64,000 nucleotides of DNA, from NCBI GenBank assembly GCA_024734495.1, contig JALMQS010000073.1, positions 3,413,387-3,477,386 on the forward strand, in the 5' to 3' direction. Positions 1-10,967 of this stretch are shown in pieces (position 1 is the stretch's first letter; each line of letters starts with the position of its first letter). The position numbers were made by a program, and so were the translations under genes. The DNA is from Forficula auricularia (taxonomy: Eukaryota; Arthropoda; Insecta; Dermaptera; Forficulidae). Below the pieces are notes generated by a model. That model did no database searches, was not told the DNA's origin, and saw only the letters and a list, made by a program, of their open reading frames with translations.

Positions 1-720
1 AGGCTAGAAGGAGTACAGCAAGCAAAAATCTGTTTTCTTTTTGTAAAGGGCTGCCCCCCTCTGCGTGGCACAATAAATCAGTCAATTGAAATCAGAAAAC
101 CAAAAGTGGACATTTACATGAAAGATTTTTATTTTTTTTTTATTTTCTCAAAATTAGCTCTAATGATTTTTTTAAAAAATAGTACATTTATCAAATGTCA
201 TAAGTTATTAGTTATGTCAAATTTTTAATCCGATTAAAAAAGAGGAAGGGGTTGTATGTTAGGAGTGTCGTAAAATAAATATTTTAATCGTTCATATCTC
301 GTCTTCGGAAAGTCGCAGAGCCTTGAAATTTGAAACTTAAGCTATCTAGAGGCTACAAGAAGTATAACAAGATTTTGGCTAAAATAGAAAAACCGGAAGT
401 TGATGTTTACGTACGTAAGAATTTACTCCCCCCCCTGCGTTTGGCAACCAAAGTCTCAGAGATACGAAATTCGAAACTTAAGCTTGATATAGGCTAGAAG
501 GAGTATATCAAACTTTTGGTTGAAATCGGAAAACCGGAAGTGGACATTTACATGAAAGATTTTTCGTTTTTTTTTTTCTCAAAAACGGCTCCAACGATTT
601 ATTTAAAAATTACTGTATTCATCAAGTGTCTTGATTTTTTTTTTATTAATTTATATCAGGATTTATAAAATTAAATAATATACCAATGCTTTTTTACTGT
701 TTTTAATGTTTTAATACAAA
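1..720 (+). repeat. Dispersed AT-rich repeat, family R1 (two partial tandem units)
   Basis: Two related blocks start with AGGCTAGAAGGAGTA at 1 and 491, and both carry a GTGGACATTTACATGAAAG segment about 90 and 530 bases in. Other parts (GTTAGGAGTGTCG, TTGAAACTTAAGCT) recur inverted near 62,160-62,340, so this is an interspersed family. No coding frame is visible. The class is unknown. Confidence 0.6.
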
Positions 721-937
721 GAAAACCTCCGGGCCTGAGAGGCCCGTCTTGTGACTTTGTGTTTGTAAAATGGTTCCAAGAAAAAATTAGGTATATATTT
801 TTTTTTTAGAAAAATCCTTTATTATATATTAATGAAAGAACATTAAAAACGTGCAATGTTTGGGACCCCTTTTCCGAAAGTTATTGAAAAGAAAACCTGT
901 CACCGGGGCTGACAGGCCCGGCTAGCGCGTTATAGGG
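721..937. mobile_element. piggyBac-type terminus with GC-rich hairpins
   Basis: The segment ends in TATAGGG followed by TTAA at 938-941, which read inward from the end is TTAA-CCCTATAACGCGC. It holds two GC-rich hairpins in an AT-rich setting: CGGGCC/GGCCCG at 730-746 and CCGGGGC/GGCCCGG at 903-921. CCCT-type termini on a TTAA target are known for piggyBac elements. The opposite end was not found, so this is probably a partial copy. Confidence 0.5.
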
Positions 938-941
938 TTAA

Positions 942-2440
942 ATGTAAAATGTTTATCATTTCATGGTTTAAATACGTTGTAGTTTTGTTTTCATGAAAGA
1001 AATTTTACCTAATCAACTCAGCATCAACTTCCATTTTTTAAACACGAAAAATGTTTTTGCTTTCACCAATCGCCTTAAAAATAACACGAATATCCATGAA
1101 TCAGAAATTTGCAAAATCATGTACCATGTTCCTCAGTTTCATAAGTTAGTCGGTTAATGAACGTTATCTGGGGCTCCAGGTGAGCGAAGGACCACAAAAG
1201 ATGCGAATCACACTATAATACAACATTTTGTATTTTGAAGCTCAAAGGGGAATACGTCCAATTGACAAAATTAATCACCACTATAATACAACATTTTGTA
1301 TTTTGAAGCTCAATGGGAATACGTCCAATTGACAAAATTAATCTCTACCAGAAATGCGACGAGTATCGCCCTTAATTGCCTGAACAGGGAAGAAGTTCGT
1401 CAAAAAAACGATATGCCTAACATGAAGTTTTTTCTTCAATTCTCTGATTACCTACTGGAATTGTTCCAATGCTTCTGCTGCAATATTCCTATTTTCAAAT
1501 TCTCAAATAAATAATTAAAATAAACAAAGAAAATAATAAGCGCATTTGTTTTGACTGTATTAATAGATTTATGTTAATAATAATTCTCTTTGAATAAATG
1601 GTTAATTACTTATGTCAATTGCACACCTCCATAATAATAACACGCCCACTATAGTTATATGATTGCCAAATAATTCATACTTTTGAACCAATTGTTAAAT
1701 CATCTCTCGAATTGACGGAAGTTATTAAGCTCCTAATTGTTTTATCAATAAAATAACAATTATCTTTACTTTAGATCCTTTTAGGAAATAAAAATTTTTT
1801 ATGCTGGTTATACCTACACAAAAAACTTTTAATCAAATAAAAAGCTTGTTATAAAGTGATATAAATTAAGATGAATTTAAGCGTTTTAGTAAATATTAAG
1901 TTTATTTATTTTCAAACATTTTAATGGAGATTTCGTTTGGTATTAAAACAATTAGACCATCTTATAATTCATTTACTTCGGTAATAAATTTTAAATTGTT
2001 CATCTTGCCTATAAAACCTTCCAAGTAGATAATTGCAATTAATTATTTGCATTTTTTTCTACATTTATAACATTTTGTTTTTAAATGTAACACAATACTA
2101 GGACAATGACCCGGAGTATTCCTTCTTTAATGGGACCCCGTTTAATATATGAACATATTTTTAAATAAGGTACATATAGGTATTTCCATTTTCTATATTT
2201 AATAATTTTATTTTCTAGTAACCACCCATATATCGGGTTCTCGTGATATATTCCCTTATTTTTTTATATGTCCTACATCGCCTGATGAATTTTACCAATC
2301 TTGGTTTTCTGCGCTAGGAGATTTAATGATTATTATTATTATTATTTATTTTATTTTTCCAGTCCTATTAGTTTTTGCATAATCAATTTATTTGTTTCTG
2401 GGCTTGGAGATTTAATTATAACAATAATTATTATTATTAA
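942..2440. other. AT-rich stretch without a recognised gene
   Basis: Apart from the 68-bp duplication I see no feature. An open frame covers 1296-1514 on the plus strand (72 codons, slightly GC-richer than its flanks), but it partly reads through the duplication and has no recognisable motif, so I do not call it a gene. Confidence 0.5.
1211..1346. repeat. Tandem duplication, 68-bp period, two copies
   Basis: The block CACTATAATACAACATTTTG and what follows to ATTGACAAAATTAATC occurs at 1211 and again at 1279 with nearly no change. The low divergence suggests a recent local duplication. Confidence 0.85.
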
Positions 2441-2700
2441 ATTAGGGAACGAAGAAAATATTTTTATATTATAGACAAAAAGGATCAGCCGAGATTCGAA
2501 CTCGGGATCTTCGCATGTGCGCTGCGATGCCTTTATAAGAGGTTTAGCTCTTATCCTTTTGGCCACCGATCCCTGAACCCAAGCTGATACTCAATGTCTA
2601 TATGAATTATGGAATTTCATTTTTATTTAATCTTTTAATCTCTTCCTCGTTCATTTTTCACAGCTTTTGTAGTCGATTTGACAATTAAACTGTATATCCA
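2440..2700 (-). mobile_element. tRNA-derived SINE, family SINE-a, copy 1
   Basis: Read on the minus strand, 2482-2572 holds a tRNA-like head: an A-box-like region (GGTGGCCAAAAGGATAAGAG) and a B box (GAGTTCGAATCTCGG). The head is too long and irregular for a working tRNA. The downstream body ends in an AT-rich tail. Copies 2 and 3 follow directly. This is a RNA polymerase III promoted, non-coding retroelement by family knowledge. Confidence 0.75.
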
Positions 2701-2704
2701 AACG

Positions 2705-2950
2705 TCTCCCACCCGATCGCGAACCCAAAGGTCGAAGATAATTTTCTTCTTCACTCCAGGGCCCAACCACAATGAGGCCGTGTCGAAAGACAATTTTTAA
2801 ATTAAATTAGGGAAAGAAGTAAAGATTTTTATATTAGAGACAAAAAGGATCAGACGGGATTCGAACCCGGGATCTTCGCATGTGAGCTGCGATGCCTTTA
2901 TAAGAGGTTTAGCTCTTATCCTCTTGGCCACCGATCCCTGAACCCAAGCT
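2705..2950 (-). mobile_element. tRNA-derived SINE, family SINE-a, copy 2
   Basis: Same family as copy 1 and same strand. The tRNA-like head is at 2848-2940 with B box GGGTTCGAATCCC (minus-strand reading). Its downstream body, about 2706-2847, is matched inverted at 3196-3350 in copy 3. The flanking ATATCCAAACG / CGTTTGGATAT blocks recur at 2696, 2960 and 3340 and mark the joints of a nested arrangement. Confidence 0.75.
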
Positions 2951-2955
2951 GATAC

Positions 2956-3350
2956 TCTGGAGGGCGTTTGGATATATTTTGGATATAGTTTAATTGTCAA
3001 GCCGACTACAAAAGCTGCGAAAAATGAACGAGAAAGAGATTGAAAGATTGAATAAAAATGAAATTCCATAATTCATATAGACATTGAGTATCAGCTTGGG
3101 TTCAGGGATCGGTGGCTAAGAGGATAAGAGCTAAACCTCTTATAAAGGCATCACAGCGCACATGCGAAGATCCCGGGTTCGAATCCCGGCTGATCCTTTT
3201 TGTCTATAATATAAAAATCTTTTCTTCGTTCCCTAATTTAATTTAAAAATTGTCTTTCGACACAGCCTCATTGTGGTTGCGCCCTGGAGTGAAGAAGAAA
3301 ATTATCTTCGACCTTTGGTTTCGCGATCGGGTGGGAGGCGTTTGGATATT
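2956..3350 (+). mobile_element. tRNA-derived SINE, family SINE-a, copy 3
   Basis: Plus-strand copy. The tRNA-like head at 3103-3196 has GGTGGCTAAGAGGATAAG (A-box region) and GGGTTCGAATCCCGGC (B box). About 140 bases of leader precede it, also present in copy 1. The body to 3350 is the reverse of copy 2, so copies 2 and 3 form an inverted pair. Confidence 0.8.
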
Positions 3351-3881
3351 ATTATTATTTTTTTTAGTCCTCATATTTTTCATATAATCTTTTGAGAAAG
3401 ATATATCTCAATGCTCATTAGCTTTCATGGTTTTCTCGTTTTGGAGATTTAATAATTTTACCTTTTTTAGTCTCCTCTAATTCTGGTCCCCATGAAAAGT
3501 CCACATACCTTTTTAAGAGTTTCCTTTTGACCCGTAATTCAATTAAACAAAATAAATATAATAATTATTTAATATCAATAAAATATTTGATTTAGCTTAA
3601 AGATAAATATTTATAATTTTTGTAAAAAGATAAATTCTTTTATTGTCACCTTTAATTTATAAAAATTCTGCTACTACTGAAAATTAAAATTGAACATAAT
3701 AATAATAATTATAATTTTTTTAGTTATTGTGCCCCTATTTTTGGTGGTTTATTACCTAAGTTCCTATACCTATACTGAGGGACATCAGCAAATCTGGACA
3801 TGATGATCAATCACCTATAATCTGACAAATAAAGATGCAATTGGAAAATTAACGTTTTTATTCATGGACTGGTTAGATTAG
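3351..3881. other. AT-rich stretch, no gene seen
   Basis: Low-complexity AT-rich DNA with short AAT runs. A TCTGCTACTACTG fragment near 3667 resembles the edge of the hammerhead-like family found elsewhere but is too short to call. Confidence 0.5.
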
Positions 3882-4090
3882 TGGTTCTTAACCATTTTAA
3901 GCCGAGACCAAAATATGTTCATCTCGCGGCCCAAAAAAAGCCAATTTTTTAATCATTTTTAGATCTTCCTAAAATATATTATAAACTTATTGAAATTAAA
4001 TATAGTAAAATATTTGGTTAACGACTCTGCGCGACTCAAAAAATATCCTTTGCGATCCAATTTTTGGATTTGGAATCGTTTTCTGAATAA
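3882..4090 (+). mobile_element. hAT-like element fragment
   Basis: Starts with AGTGGTTCTTAACCATTTTA followed by GCGGCCC, close to the CAGTGGTTCTTAACC ends known from hAT elements. No matching right end or 8-bp duplication was found, so it is probably a truncated fragment. Confidence 0.4.
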
Positions 4091-4195
4091 TAAACTCTAG
4101 TAATTATTACTGATACGTTGGTATGATTTTGTCTAATATGATCTCCCAACTCGAATAGAGTAAGAGGTTTTCTTTTTTAAATAATATATATTTCA

Positions 4196-4777
4196 CAGGG
4201 CCTTTTGAGAAATTATAGCCTGTTTGCAAAAATTTTAGCCTTTTATGTACTACCAAAAAATACAATTTGATTTCCAATATAATTCAATTGTATTTATTTT
4301 GTGGTTTTCATAAAATAATATTACACCAATCGGGCTAGTTATGCTAGCTAGGCTTTATGCAAACAGGCTTCTAATGTGAGCCTTTATGCAAACAGGCTAG
4401 TTTTATCGTTATTCTTTTTGCAGAATGTTTATTGTTGATTGATAAGGGTAGTGTTAATTAGCTTATTTGCAAAATGTTTAAAAGCATCAGTTTAATTGAG
4501 GTTTATAAACGTTTATGCCAGTGCTGGCCCAAGGCAAGTTTTAGATTGGAGCAAGTCCCAATTAAGGCCCCTCTTATTATCAAAATATCGAAAAGTAAAA
4601 AAAATATTTTTTTCCTTTATTTTTCTTTACCATTGTGGCCTCCCTGAGATTTGATTGATGCCTGAAGCGGCAGCTCTGTTCGCCCTATGGTAGGGCCGGC
4701 CATGGTTTTTGCCATCGAGCTACGTTTTGCATGAAGTTTAGACTTTTTGCAGACAGACTAATTTCTCAAAATGGCTT
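4196..4777. mobile_element. Inverted-repeat DNA element (class unknown), host of a nested MITE
   Basis: The left part GCCTTTTGAGAAATTATAGC with CTGTTTGCAAAAA is mirrored at 4735-4777 (TTTTTGCAGACAG, AATTTCTCAAAATGGC). Flanking ACTCTAGTAA blocks at about 4092 and 4792 are also inverted relative to each other, so the true ends may lie further out. The motif TTTGCAAACAGGCT repeats inside. A smaller hAT-like element sits within it. Confidence 0.5.
4519..4704. mobile_element. Short hAT-like MITE with 8-bp target duplication
   Basis: Terminal repeats are CAGTGCTGGCCC (left) and CATGGCCGGCCC (right end read inward). Flanks are GTTTATGC (4511-4518) and GTTTTTGC (4705-4712), an 8-bp duplication with one mismatch. 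Length is 186 bp with no coding capacity. An 8-bp duplication and CA-type ends fit hAT; the TIR match is imperfect. Confidence 0.6.
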
Positions 4778-5728
4778 CGACATATAATATACTCTAGTAA
4801 CTATTAAACCGAAGATCGAAAATGACTAATCCATAAGAAGATAAAGATTGTCTTATAATCCTAATGATAATCGTCTACCACTTAGAATATTTATTACCGG
4901 TAATTCGTTATTTTAAAAACTTTTGAATGTCTTTTATGTCATTTTTATCCTCCCTTTATTTCATATATAATTGAAGTCATTTATTTTATTTCTAACGCTA
5001 GTCTTAAATTACCTACTGCTTGTGTTCTGCGGACAAGCTGATTTACTTGAAATAAATATAAATTGGGGGGTTAAGGCTAAAAGATCTACCAAAATTACAT
5101 AAAAACCCCAAGAATGTGAACGAGGGCAGCTGTTGAATATCCTGAAAATATGTTCAATGATACACTCAACGGAACCTTTCCCCCCTGTTTAGTAATAAAG
5201 GAAAAGATCAAGTTAGATAAAAGTTAAATTATATTAAGGAAGATATTCATAAAAGTGAGCTCTATAAAAAGCAAGAAAGTGATATTTATAAATGAAAGGC
5301 CAAAAACGGTTGGATCATTCTAAAATTAAATTACAATATTTGGTAATTCGCTTCAAATGTCATGTATAATTTATATTTTTTGAGTCATTTTCTAAAGAAT
5401 TCAACTAATTCATCCTTATTTAATTTTCTTCGTGAATTCTAGAGACTCTTTCCTCTTCTGATTTCCTTTAATATTACAACTTTTAATTACTTGAAACTCA
5501 GATTTTAAACAAAAGCTTGCTGTTCTCTTTTTAGTCTATTTCGATCTTAAATTCCGAATTTCGTTACTCTGAGACTTACAGTTGCAACGGACCAATAGAT
5601 TTTTTATCATTTTTCGACCTCTGAGAAAAATAACATCTGGTTGTTTGTTCTATAACTATTCAGAGTATCGATTCCTTCCACCTTGAGTGACAAAGTGAAA
5701 TTAACTTTTTCAGATAGAAGCTTTCCAA
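4778..5728. other. AT-rich stretch, no gene seen
   Basis: No conserved motif, splice-bounded open block or clear repeat was found here. Confidence 0.5.
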
Positions 5729-6373
5729 GTGTCAAGACCTCGGGAGGGAATTGCAATACTTCCAGACTTTTGCATTATATTTTTTAAATATAAACGTGAA
5801 AGTAAAAATATAGAATCAAATTTGGTTAGATTTAGTACTAGAAATCTGGTTAGTCCTCAAAATTATTACATAGGTGGAAATATTATCAATGAATCTAAAT
5901 TTTATAAATATTTAGGCATACATATTCAGGCAAATTTAAAGTGGGACATGCATATTAGTTATATAGTCAATAAGGCTTATAGGAAATTGGGGATGTTTGG
6001 TAGAATTTTGAAGGGTACATCTAGAGAAGTCAAGTCAAAAGTTTATTTAACTTATGTAAGACCTAATTTAGAGTATTGTTCTGTGGTTTGGGACAAACAT
6101 CCACAACGATTAGAGAGAAAAATTGATATGGTACAAAGGAGGGCGGCTAGATTTGTTTTTGGTAAATTTGATAGGTTTAGTAGTGTCACTTCAATGATTA
6201 ATGAATTAGGATGGTCTAGTTTATTGGAGAGAAGGGAATGGGCTAAATTGAAAGTGATTTTCAAAGCCTATAAGGGTTTTAGGAGTTGGGAGGAAATAAC
6301 GAATAGATTTCAGGAACCAAGTTATTTAGGTAGAGCTGATCATAGAAAAAGATTCGTAAGCCAAGATTCTTGA
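5729..6373 (+). pseudogene. Reverse transcriptase C-terminal region of the CR1-like LINE
   Basis: An open frame of 214 codons. From about residue 56 it reads FYKYLGIHIQANLKWDMHI, the post-catalytic RT segment with the YLG motif, and then the thumb/connector region with NKAYRKLGMFGRILKG, YVRPNLEYCSVVWDKH and MVQRRAARFVFGKF. This arrangement is typical of CR1/L2-group LINE C-termini. The catalytic YADD-type motif and the endonuclease are absent, so the copy is 5'-truncated and cannot be active. The first 20 or so codons probably are not element sequence. The frame ends within a segment that is duplicated on the other side of the Jockey insertion. Confidence 0.8.
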
Positions 6374-6667
6374 AAAATATCGGTTTACATTCATTTGTAG
6401 GATCTGGCATTGATTTGTGGAACAGTCTGTCTGTTACTACTTGGGATTATAGTCCTCTGCTTTTCACAGATTAAATCAATTATAAATTTTGTCAAGTCCT
6501 AATGTCCTAGAGATGTGCAAAATTTTATTTAGTTCTCACAAGCAGAGATTAGGTGAGGTAGAGAGAGGTCATACCATCCTTGTTAAGGTTTTGACCAGGT
6601 TTTCCTTAACAGCTTATGGCAAATGCCGGGATGAAAGCTAATGCGTCCTTGCTCCTGGTATCGGGTT
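6306..6667 (+). repeat. Left copy of the ~360-bp direct repeat flanking the Jockey insertion
   Basis: Begins GATTTCAGGAACCAAG and ends CTCCTGGTATCGGGTT, directly at the 5' end of the Jockey sequence. It matches 9975-10333 with a few small differences, for example CTGCTTTTCACAG versus CTGCCCCCTATG, and GATGAAAGC versus GATGGC. It is continuous with CR1-like sequence on its left. Confidence 0.9.
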
Positions 6668-6674
6668 ACTAAAA

Positions 6675-7159
6675 ATTTTTGTTTTCGAACACCAAAATGT
6701 CTGGTCTGTGCAGCCTCACATGACTCAAAAATTTGTCTAACCAAGAAGACTGAGAGACTATTGTCAAAATGCTCTAACTGTGGGAAAAATCACCTAGCTA
6801 GCTACAAGGGTTCTGATACCTATAAAGAAATAAAAAACAAAATTTTCCTCCTCCCAAAACAAGTCTGCGAGGCGACTCAAAATCCGCCCAGAAATATACA
6901 ATCAAACGCATCCCCTAAAGAAAACCAAGAAGAGCCTCAACATTCTTCTCCAACAAATCCCCCTAATCAAAAGAAATAAATCATACGCTCATGTTGCCCA
7001 AGCTAGATTTGAACCAGCCACAAACGTCCTAGTTCCTCAAGACATTTCTCTTTCAAACTTTCTATCAGAATTCAAGAATATGTTTAATCAACTAATACAA
7101 CAAAACAGCATGATTTTAAACATGTTATCCACTGTCGTAAATAAATCTCATAAAATGAC
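6675..7159 (+). pseudogene. Jockey ORF1 (gag-like) C-terminal remnant
   Basis: The retained part reads CFRTPKCLVCAASHDSKIC and then CSNCGKNHLASYKGSD, the CCHC-type zinc knuckles of Jockey gag proteins that bind element RNA. The N-terminal half of ORF1 is missing because of 5' truncation inside the first knuckle. After a stop at 6979 a shifted frame continues with FNQLIQQNSMILNMLS, the same ending as ORF1 of the minus-strand copy (FNQLLEQNRLILNLLS). So there is at least one frameshift. Confidence 0.8.
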
Positions 7160-9752
7160 TGAGTTTATTAGAATAAGCATTATGGAATGCCAATGGCCTC
7201 CAAGCAAAAAAGGACGAGAGTAATTTTGTTCCTCAAAATAAACAAGATAGATATTCTATTAATATCCGAAGCACATTTCACTATCAAAAATTATCTGAAA
7301 ATCCCTGAATATAACATCTATAATACAAACCACCCAGATGGTACAGCCCATGGAGGAACAGCCATAATAATTAAAAGTACTCTCAAACACTGTGAAATGC
7401 TAACATAAGTTCGATTTTCTACAGGCTACTTCCGTTCAAGTCTATAAAGTAGCAAAACCAATAAACATAGCTGCTATTTATTGTCCACCCAAACACCGCA
7501 TTTCCAAGGATTTATTGAAACCAATTTTCGATTCCTTTGGTAATACTTTTATTGCAGGAGGTGACTTTAATGCCAAACATACAAACTGGGGCTCAGAATG
7601 ACAACACCCAAAGGTAGAGAGTTATATAAACTGATAAACGAAGCAAACCTAACCCATTTGTCCAGCGAGTCCAACTTACTGGCCCCTGAATTCTAGAGAA
7701 TCCCCGATCTTTTGGATTTCTTCATAGCTAAAGGCATCTCCTCAAATTACGTCGAGGTCGAATCCAGTCTCGATCTCTCTTCGACCACTCACCCGTTATT
7801 GCCACTATAAGTACCTCTATAATCTTGAAATCTCCAAAGCCTAGGCTTACCAACAATAACACAAACTGGAAAAATTTCCGAGAACAAATCGAGCAAAACC
7901 TAGATTTGAATAAACGAATGAAAACCCCTGATAGACTCGAAGAAGCTACCAGCTACTTTATCAAAACTATTAAGGCAGCAGCTAAGAACTCAACGCAACG
8001 TAGATAAAAAGTTTCGCGGGTCCCTAAATGTTCCATTTGAATTAATGAAATTAATTAGCCATAAACGTAGAGCAAGAGCCATATGGCAAAAGGTCCATAA
8101 CCCTTATGATAAAAATATATACAACAATATTAACAGCAAATTGAGATCAGAAATGAAAAAAGTAAAAAACGATTCTTTTAAGAACTTTGTCGAGAATCTT
8201 TCAATTAAAGACCATTCGATCTGAGCAACTTCAAGAGCTTTAAAAGACCTCAAACACTATTCACCTATACGGTCAAACGACTCGGTTAGCTGGGCGAGAA
8301 CTGATCGACAGAGAAGGCGACTTGTTCGCGGACCATCTCTCTCACGCTTTTCAACCCTTTTCTAATGAGGCAGATGATGAGGTTGAAAATTTCTTGAAAT
8401 CCCCTTTCCAACTTTCTCTACCTATAAAGAGCACCAAAATCACTGGAATTAATTAAAGAAAGTAAGCACTTAAAGTCAAAGAAATCTCCAGGACATGATC
8501 AAATAAACGCTGTAGCCCTGAAAAATCTTCCCAAAACAGGACTGATATTTTTAACTACTTTGTTCAATTCAATTCTAAGACTGACTTACTGGCCAGAGCA
8601 GCTTAAATTAGCCCATATCATTTCTGATCCTAAAACCAGGCAAGCCACCTACCGAAGTGACTTCATATCGCCCTATCAGCCTTCTCCCGATTATATCAAA
8701 AGTTCTAGAAAAACTTCTACTTAACAGGATAAAAACAATTTAATGGAATGGATTCCCAAACATCAATTTGGCTTCAGGCAACAACACTCTACTACCCAGC
8801 AATGTCACCGACTGGTAGAGACAATAAGAAAATCCTTTGAAGAAAAAAGTATTGCCCGCAGTTTTTCTGGATATTAGTCAAGCTTTCGACAAGGTGTGGC
8901 ACAAAGGTCTGCTTTTTCAAAATTAAAAATAATCTTCCTCACCAGTACCACTTTAACTACTGAAATCTTACTTGGAAAATAGATTTTTCAAATTAAACAC
9001 AATGAGGAACTTTCCAGAAATTCATTCCATTGAGTCTGGTGTCCCCCAAGGAAGTATTCTTGGACCCTTATTATACCTACTTTATACTTCAGATTTTCCA
9101 ACTACCCCTGTTAGTAGTAACAGCACTTTGCAGACGACACAGCAATTTTGGCATCCAGTGAAGATCCCTCACAGGCCTGTAATCATCTTCAAGAACATCT
9201 AAACTTGGTAGAGAAATGGCTAGGAAAGTGGAGAATGAAAGTAAATGACAGCAAATCCAGTCACATAACATTCACACTTAAACACCAACCAAGTCCTCCG
9301 ATTTTTCATAAACAATAGAGCTATACCTCAGAGTTCACACCGTGAAATACCTAGGAATACACCTAGATTCAGAAGCTTTTCGTGGAAGGACCACATTGTT
9401 AAAGAGAAGAAATGGACTTAAAAACAAGAAAATGTACTGGCTCATAGGCAGAAAGTCCTTAACATCATTGGAAAATAAGATCCTGATTTACAAAGCTATT
9501 ATCATACCAATCTGGACCTACGGAATAGAGATATGGGGTTGTTCCTCTGAATCCAATTTAAATATAATCCAGAGATTTCAGTCCAAATTTTTGAGAATAA
9601 TAACAAACGCCCCTTGGTACGTCTCTAACAGGACACTTCATAACGACTTAAACATTCCCTACATAAAGGATGTCATTCACAAAAGATCTCTGGTGCCTAT
9701 AAAAACTGAGTCACCCAAATCCGCTGCACTCTCTCAACCAGATACTCAGTAG
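7157..9752 (+). pseudogene. Jockey ORF2 (endonuclease + reverse transcriptase), multiply broken
   Basis: Starts MTEFIRISI; after a frameshift WNANGL follows, the start of the apurinic-type endonuclease. The endonuclease continues with KIDILLISEAHF, DGTAHGGTAIIIK and GGDFNAKHTNWGS. RT pieces in shifting frames include KSPGHDQINA, HQFGFRQQHST, SGVPQGSILGPLLY (motif B) and FADDTAIL (catalytic motif C, F for the usual Y). The C-terminal block with YLGIHLDSEAF, YWLIGRKSLTSLENKIL and TNAPWYVSNRTLH is open at 9342-9752. The protein would nick DNA and prime reverse transcription; this copy is inactive. Confidence 0.85.
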
Positions 9753-9974
9753 AAGATTGAAAAAAAGTGGCCTCAAGACCTTCCAAGTCTCACTTATAGA
9801 CTCAGTATAGATGGTATACAGTTATGCCTCATTGGAGGAATTCTGTAAAATTTACCTGTTCCCTTCTTGTTCATCAAAATGTAATAAAATTGGCATATAG
9901 AATTTGTTACTGCTTTGTAATTTGATTTGTAAGTTCTGATTGCTGATGGAAAAATAAAAAAAAAAAAAAAAAAA

Positions 9975-10333
9975 GATTTCAGGAACCAAGTTATTTAGGT
10001 AGAGCTGATCATAGAAAAAAGATTCGTAAGCCAAGATTCTTGAAAAATATCGGTTTACATTCATTTGTAGGATCTGGCATTGATTTGTGGAACAGTCTGT
10101 CTGTTACTACTTGGGATTATAGTCCTCTGCCCCCTATGATTAAATCAATTATAAATTTTGTCAAGTCCTAATGTCCTAGAGATGTGCAAAATTTTATTTA
10201 GTTCTCACAAGCAGAGATTAGGTGAGGTAGAGAGAGGTCATACCATCCTTGTTAAGGTTTTGACCAGGTTTCCTTAACAGCTTATGGCAAATGCCGGGAT
10301 GGCTAATGCGTCGCTTGCTCCTGGTATCGGGTT
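9975..10333 (+). repeat. Right copy of the ~360-bp direct repeat flanking the Jockey insertion
   Basis: Starts directly after the Jockey poly(A) with GATTTCAGGAACCAAG and ends TATCGGGTT, after which the CR1-like 3' UTR continues uninterrupted. See 6306-6667. Confidence 0.9.
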
Positions 10334-10595
10334 TTTGCGCGGAATTTTTAAATTACTTTTTGTCTTTTGATGGAAATCTATGGTCATGCTATTTGTTAAT
10401 GAGCATACATTTCTATTTTTTTTTTTTTTTTTTTTTTTACTTGTTTATTATTTGTTAAATTGTTGTAATTAATTTGTATTGATGTTTATTAATGTATTGT
10501 AGCTAGATTGTATTGATGTTTGGAGGACCTAGCCACCGAGGACTTGTGCCTCTAAGCAGGTCGAGAAATAAAGATTTATTATTTATTTATTTAGA

Positions 10596-10957
10596 ATCAT
10601 GTCAAATTAATATATATTTTTTTTCATCTGTCATCCAGACTATATTTATTTGATAGCAATCAAAATAATAATAAAAAAATAAAATAAAATAATTGTCCTC
10701 CAAAATACACTAAGCAATCTACATACTTTCATAAATTTCTACTGATATTTAACTTAAGGGATTGCAAAACTAGAGGGGGAAGTGAGGCTTATTGTGCACT
10801 ACTAGAGCGTCAAAATTAATATATATATATATATATATATTTATTATATATATAATTTTAAGACTAATCCACAGTACTAAAATTCTGGGGGATGGGTGAA
10901 TTTTCATCATCAGAATTTGTTTTATCATCAATTTTTTAAATCATTTTTCTACAAGTA
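10596..10957. other. AT-rich stretch with a (TA)n microsatellite
   Basis: TA repeats cover about 10,818-10,855. No gene signals were seen. Confidence 0.6.
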
Positions 10958-10967
10958 TGTGTGACAT

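Larger units (their letters stand above)
6668..9974 (+). mobile_element. Jockey-type non-LTR retrotransposon, 5'-truncated in ORF1
   Basis: The order is the ORF1 zinc-knuckle region, the ORF1 end, ORF2 endonuclease, ORF2 reverse transcriptase, a short 3' UTR and a poly(A) run ending at 9974. It is the same family as the minus-strand element at 53.3-57.5 kb, matching it in layout and many motifs (DGTAHGGTAI, GFRQQHST, SGVPQGS, LIGRKS, NAPWY). Many frameshifts and stops make it a dead copy. Confidence 0.9.
5729..10595 (+). mobile_element. CR1-like non-LTR retrotransposon, 5'-truncated, split by a Jockey element
   Basis: The left part (to 6667) encodes the end of a reverse transcriptase and begins its 3' UTR. 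The right part (9975-10595) repeats the last 360 bases and then continues to a new 3' end, AGAAATAAAGATTTATTATT followed by ATTTA units, a short-repeat tail common in CR1-group elements. The foreign block 6668-9974 is a Jockey insertion. The 5' end is missing upstream of the RT C-terminal region. Confidence 0.75.

Noticed and set aside
2482..3196. Three functional tRNA genes
   Set aside because: The A-to-B box distance and irregular stems do not fit a tRNA, and the heads are joined to a shared body repeated in three copies, which is a SINE.
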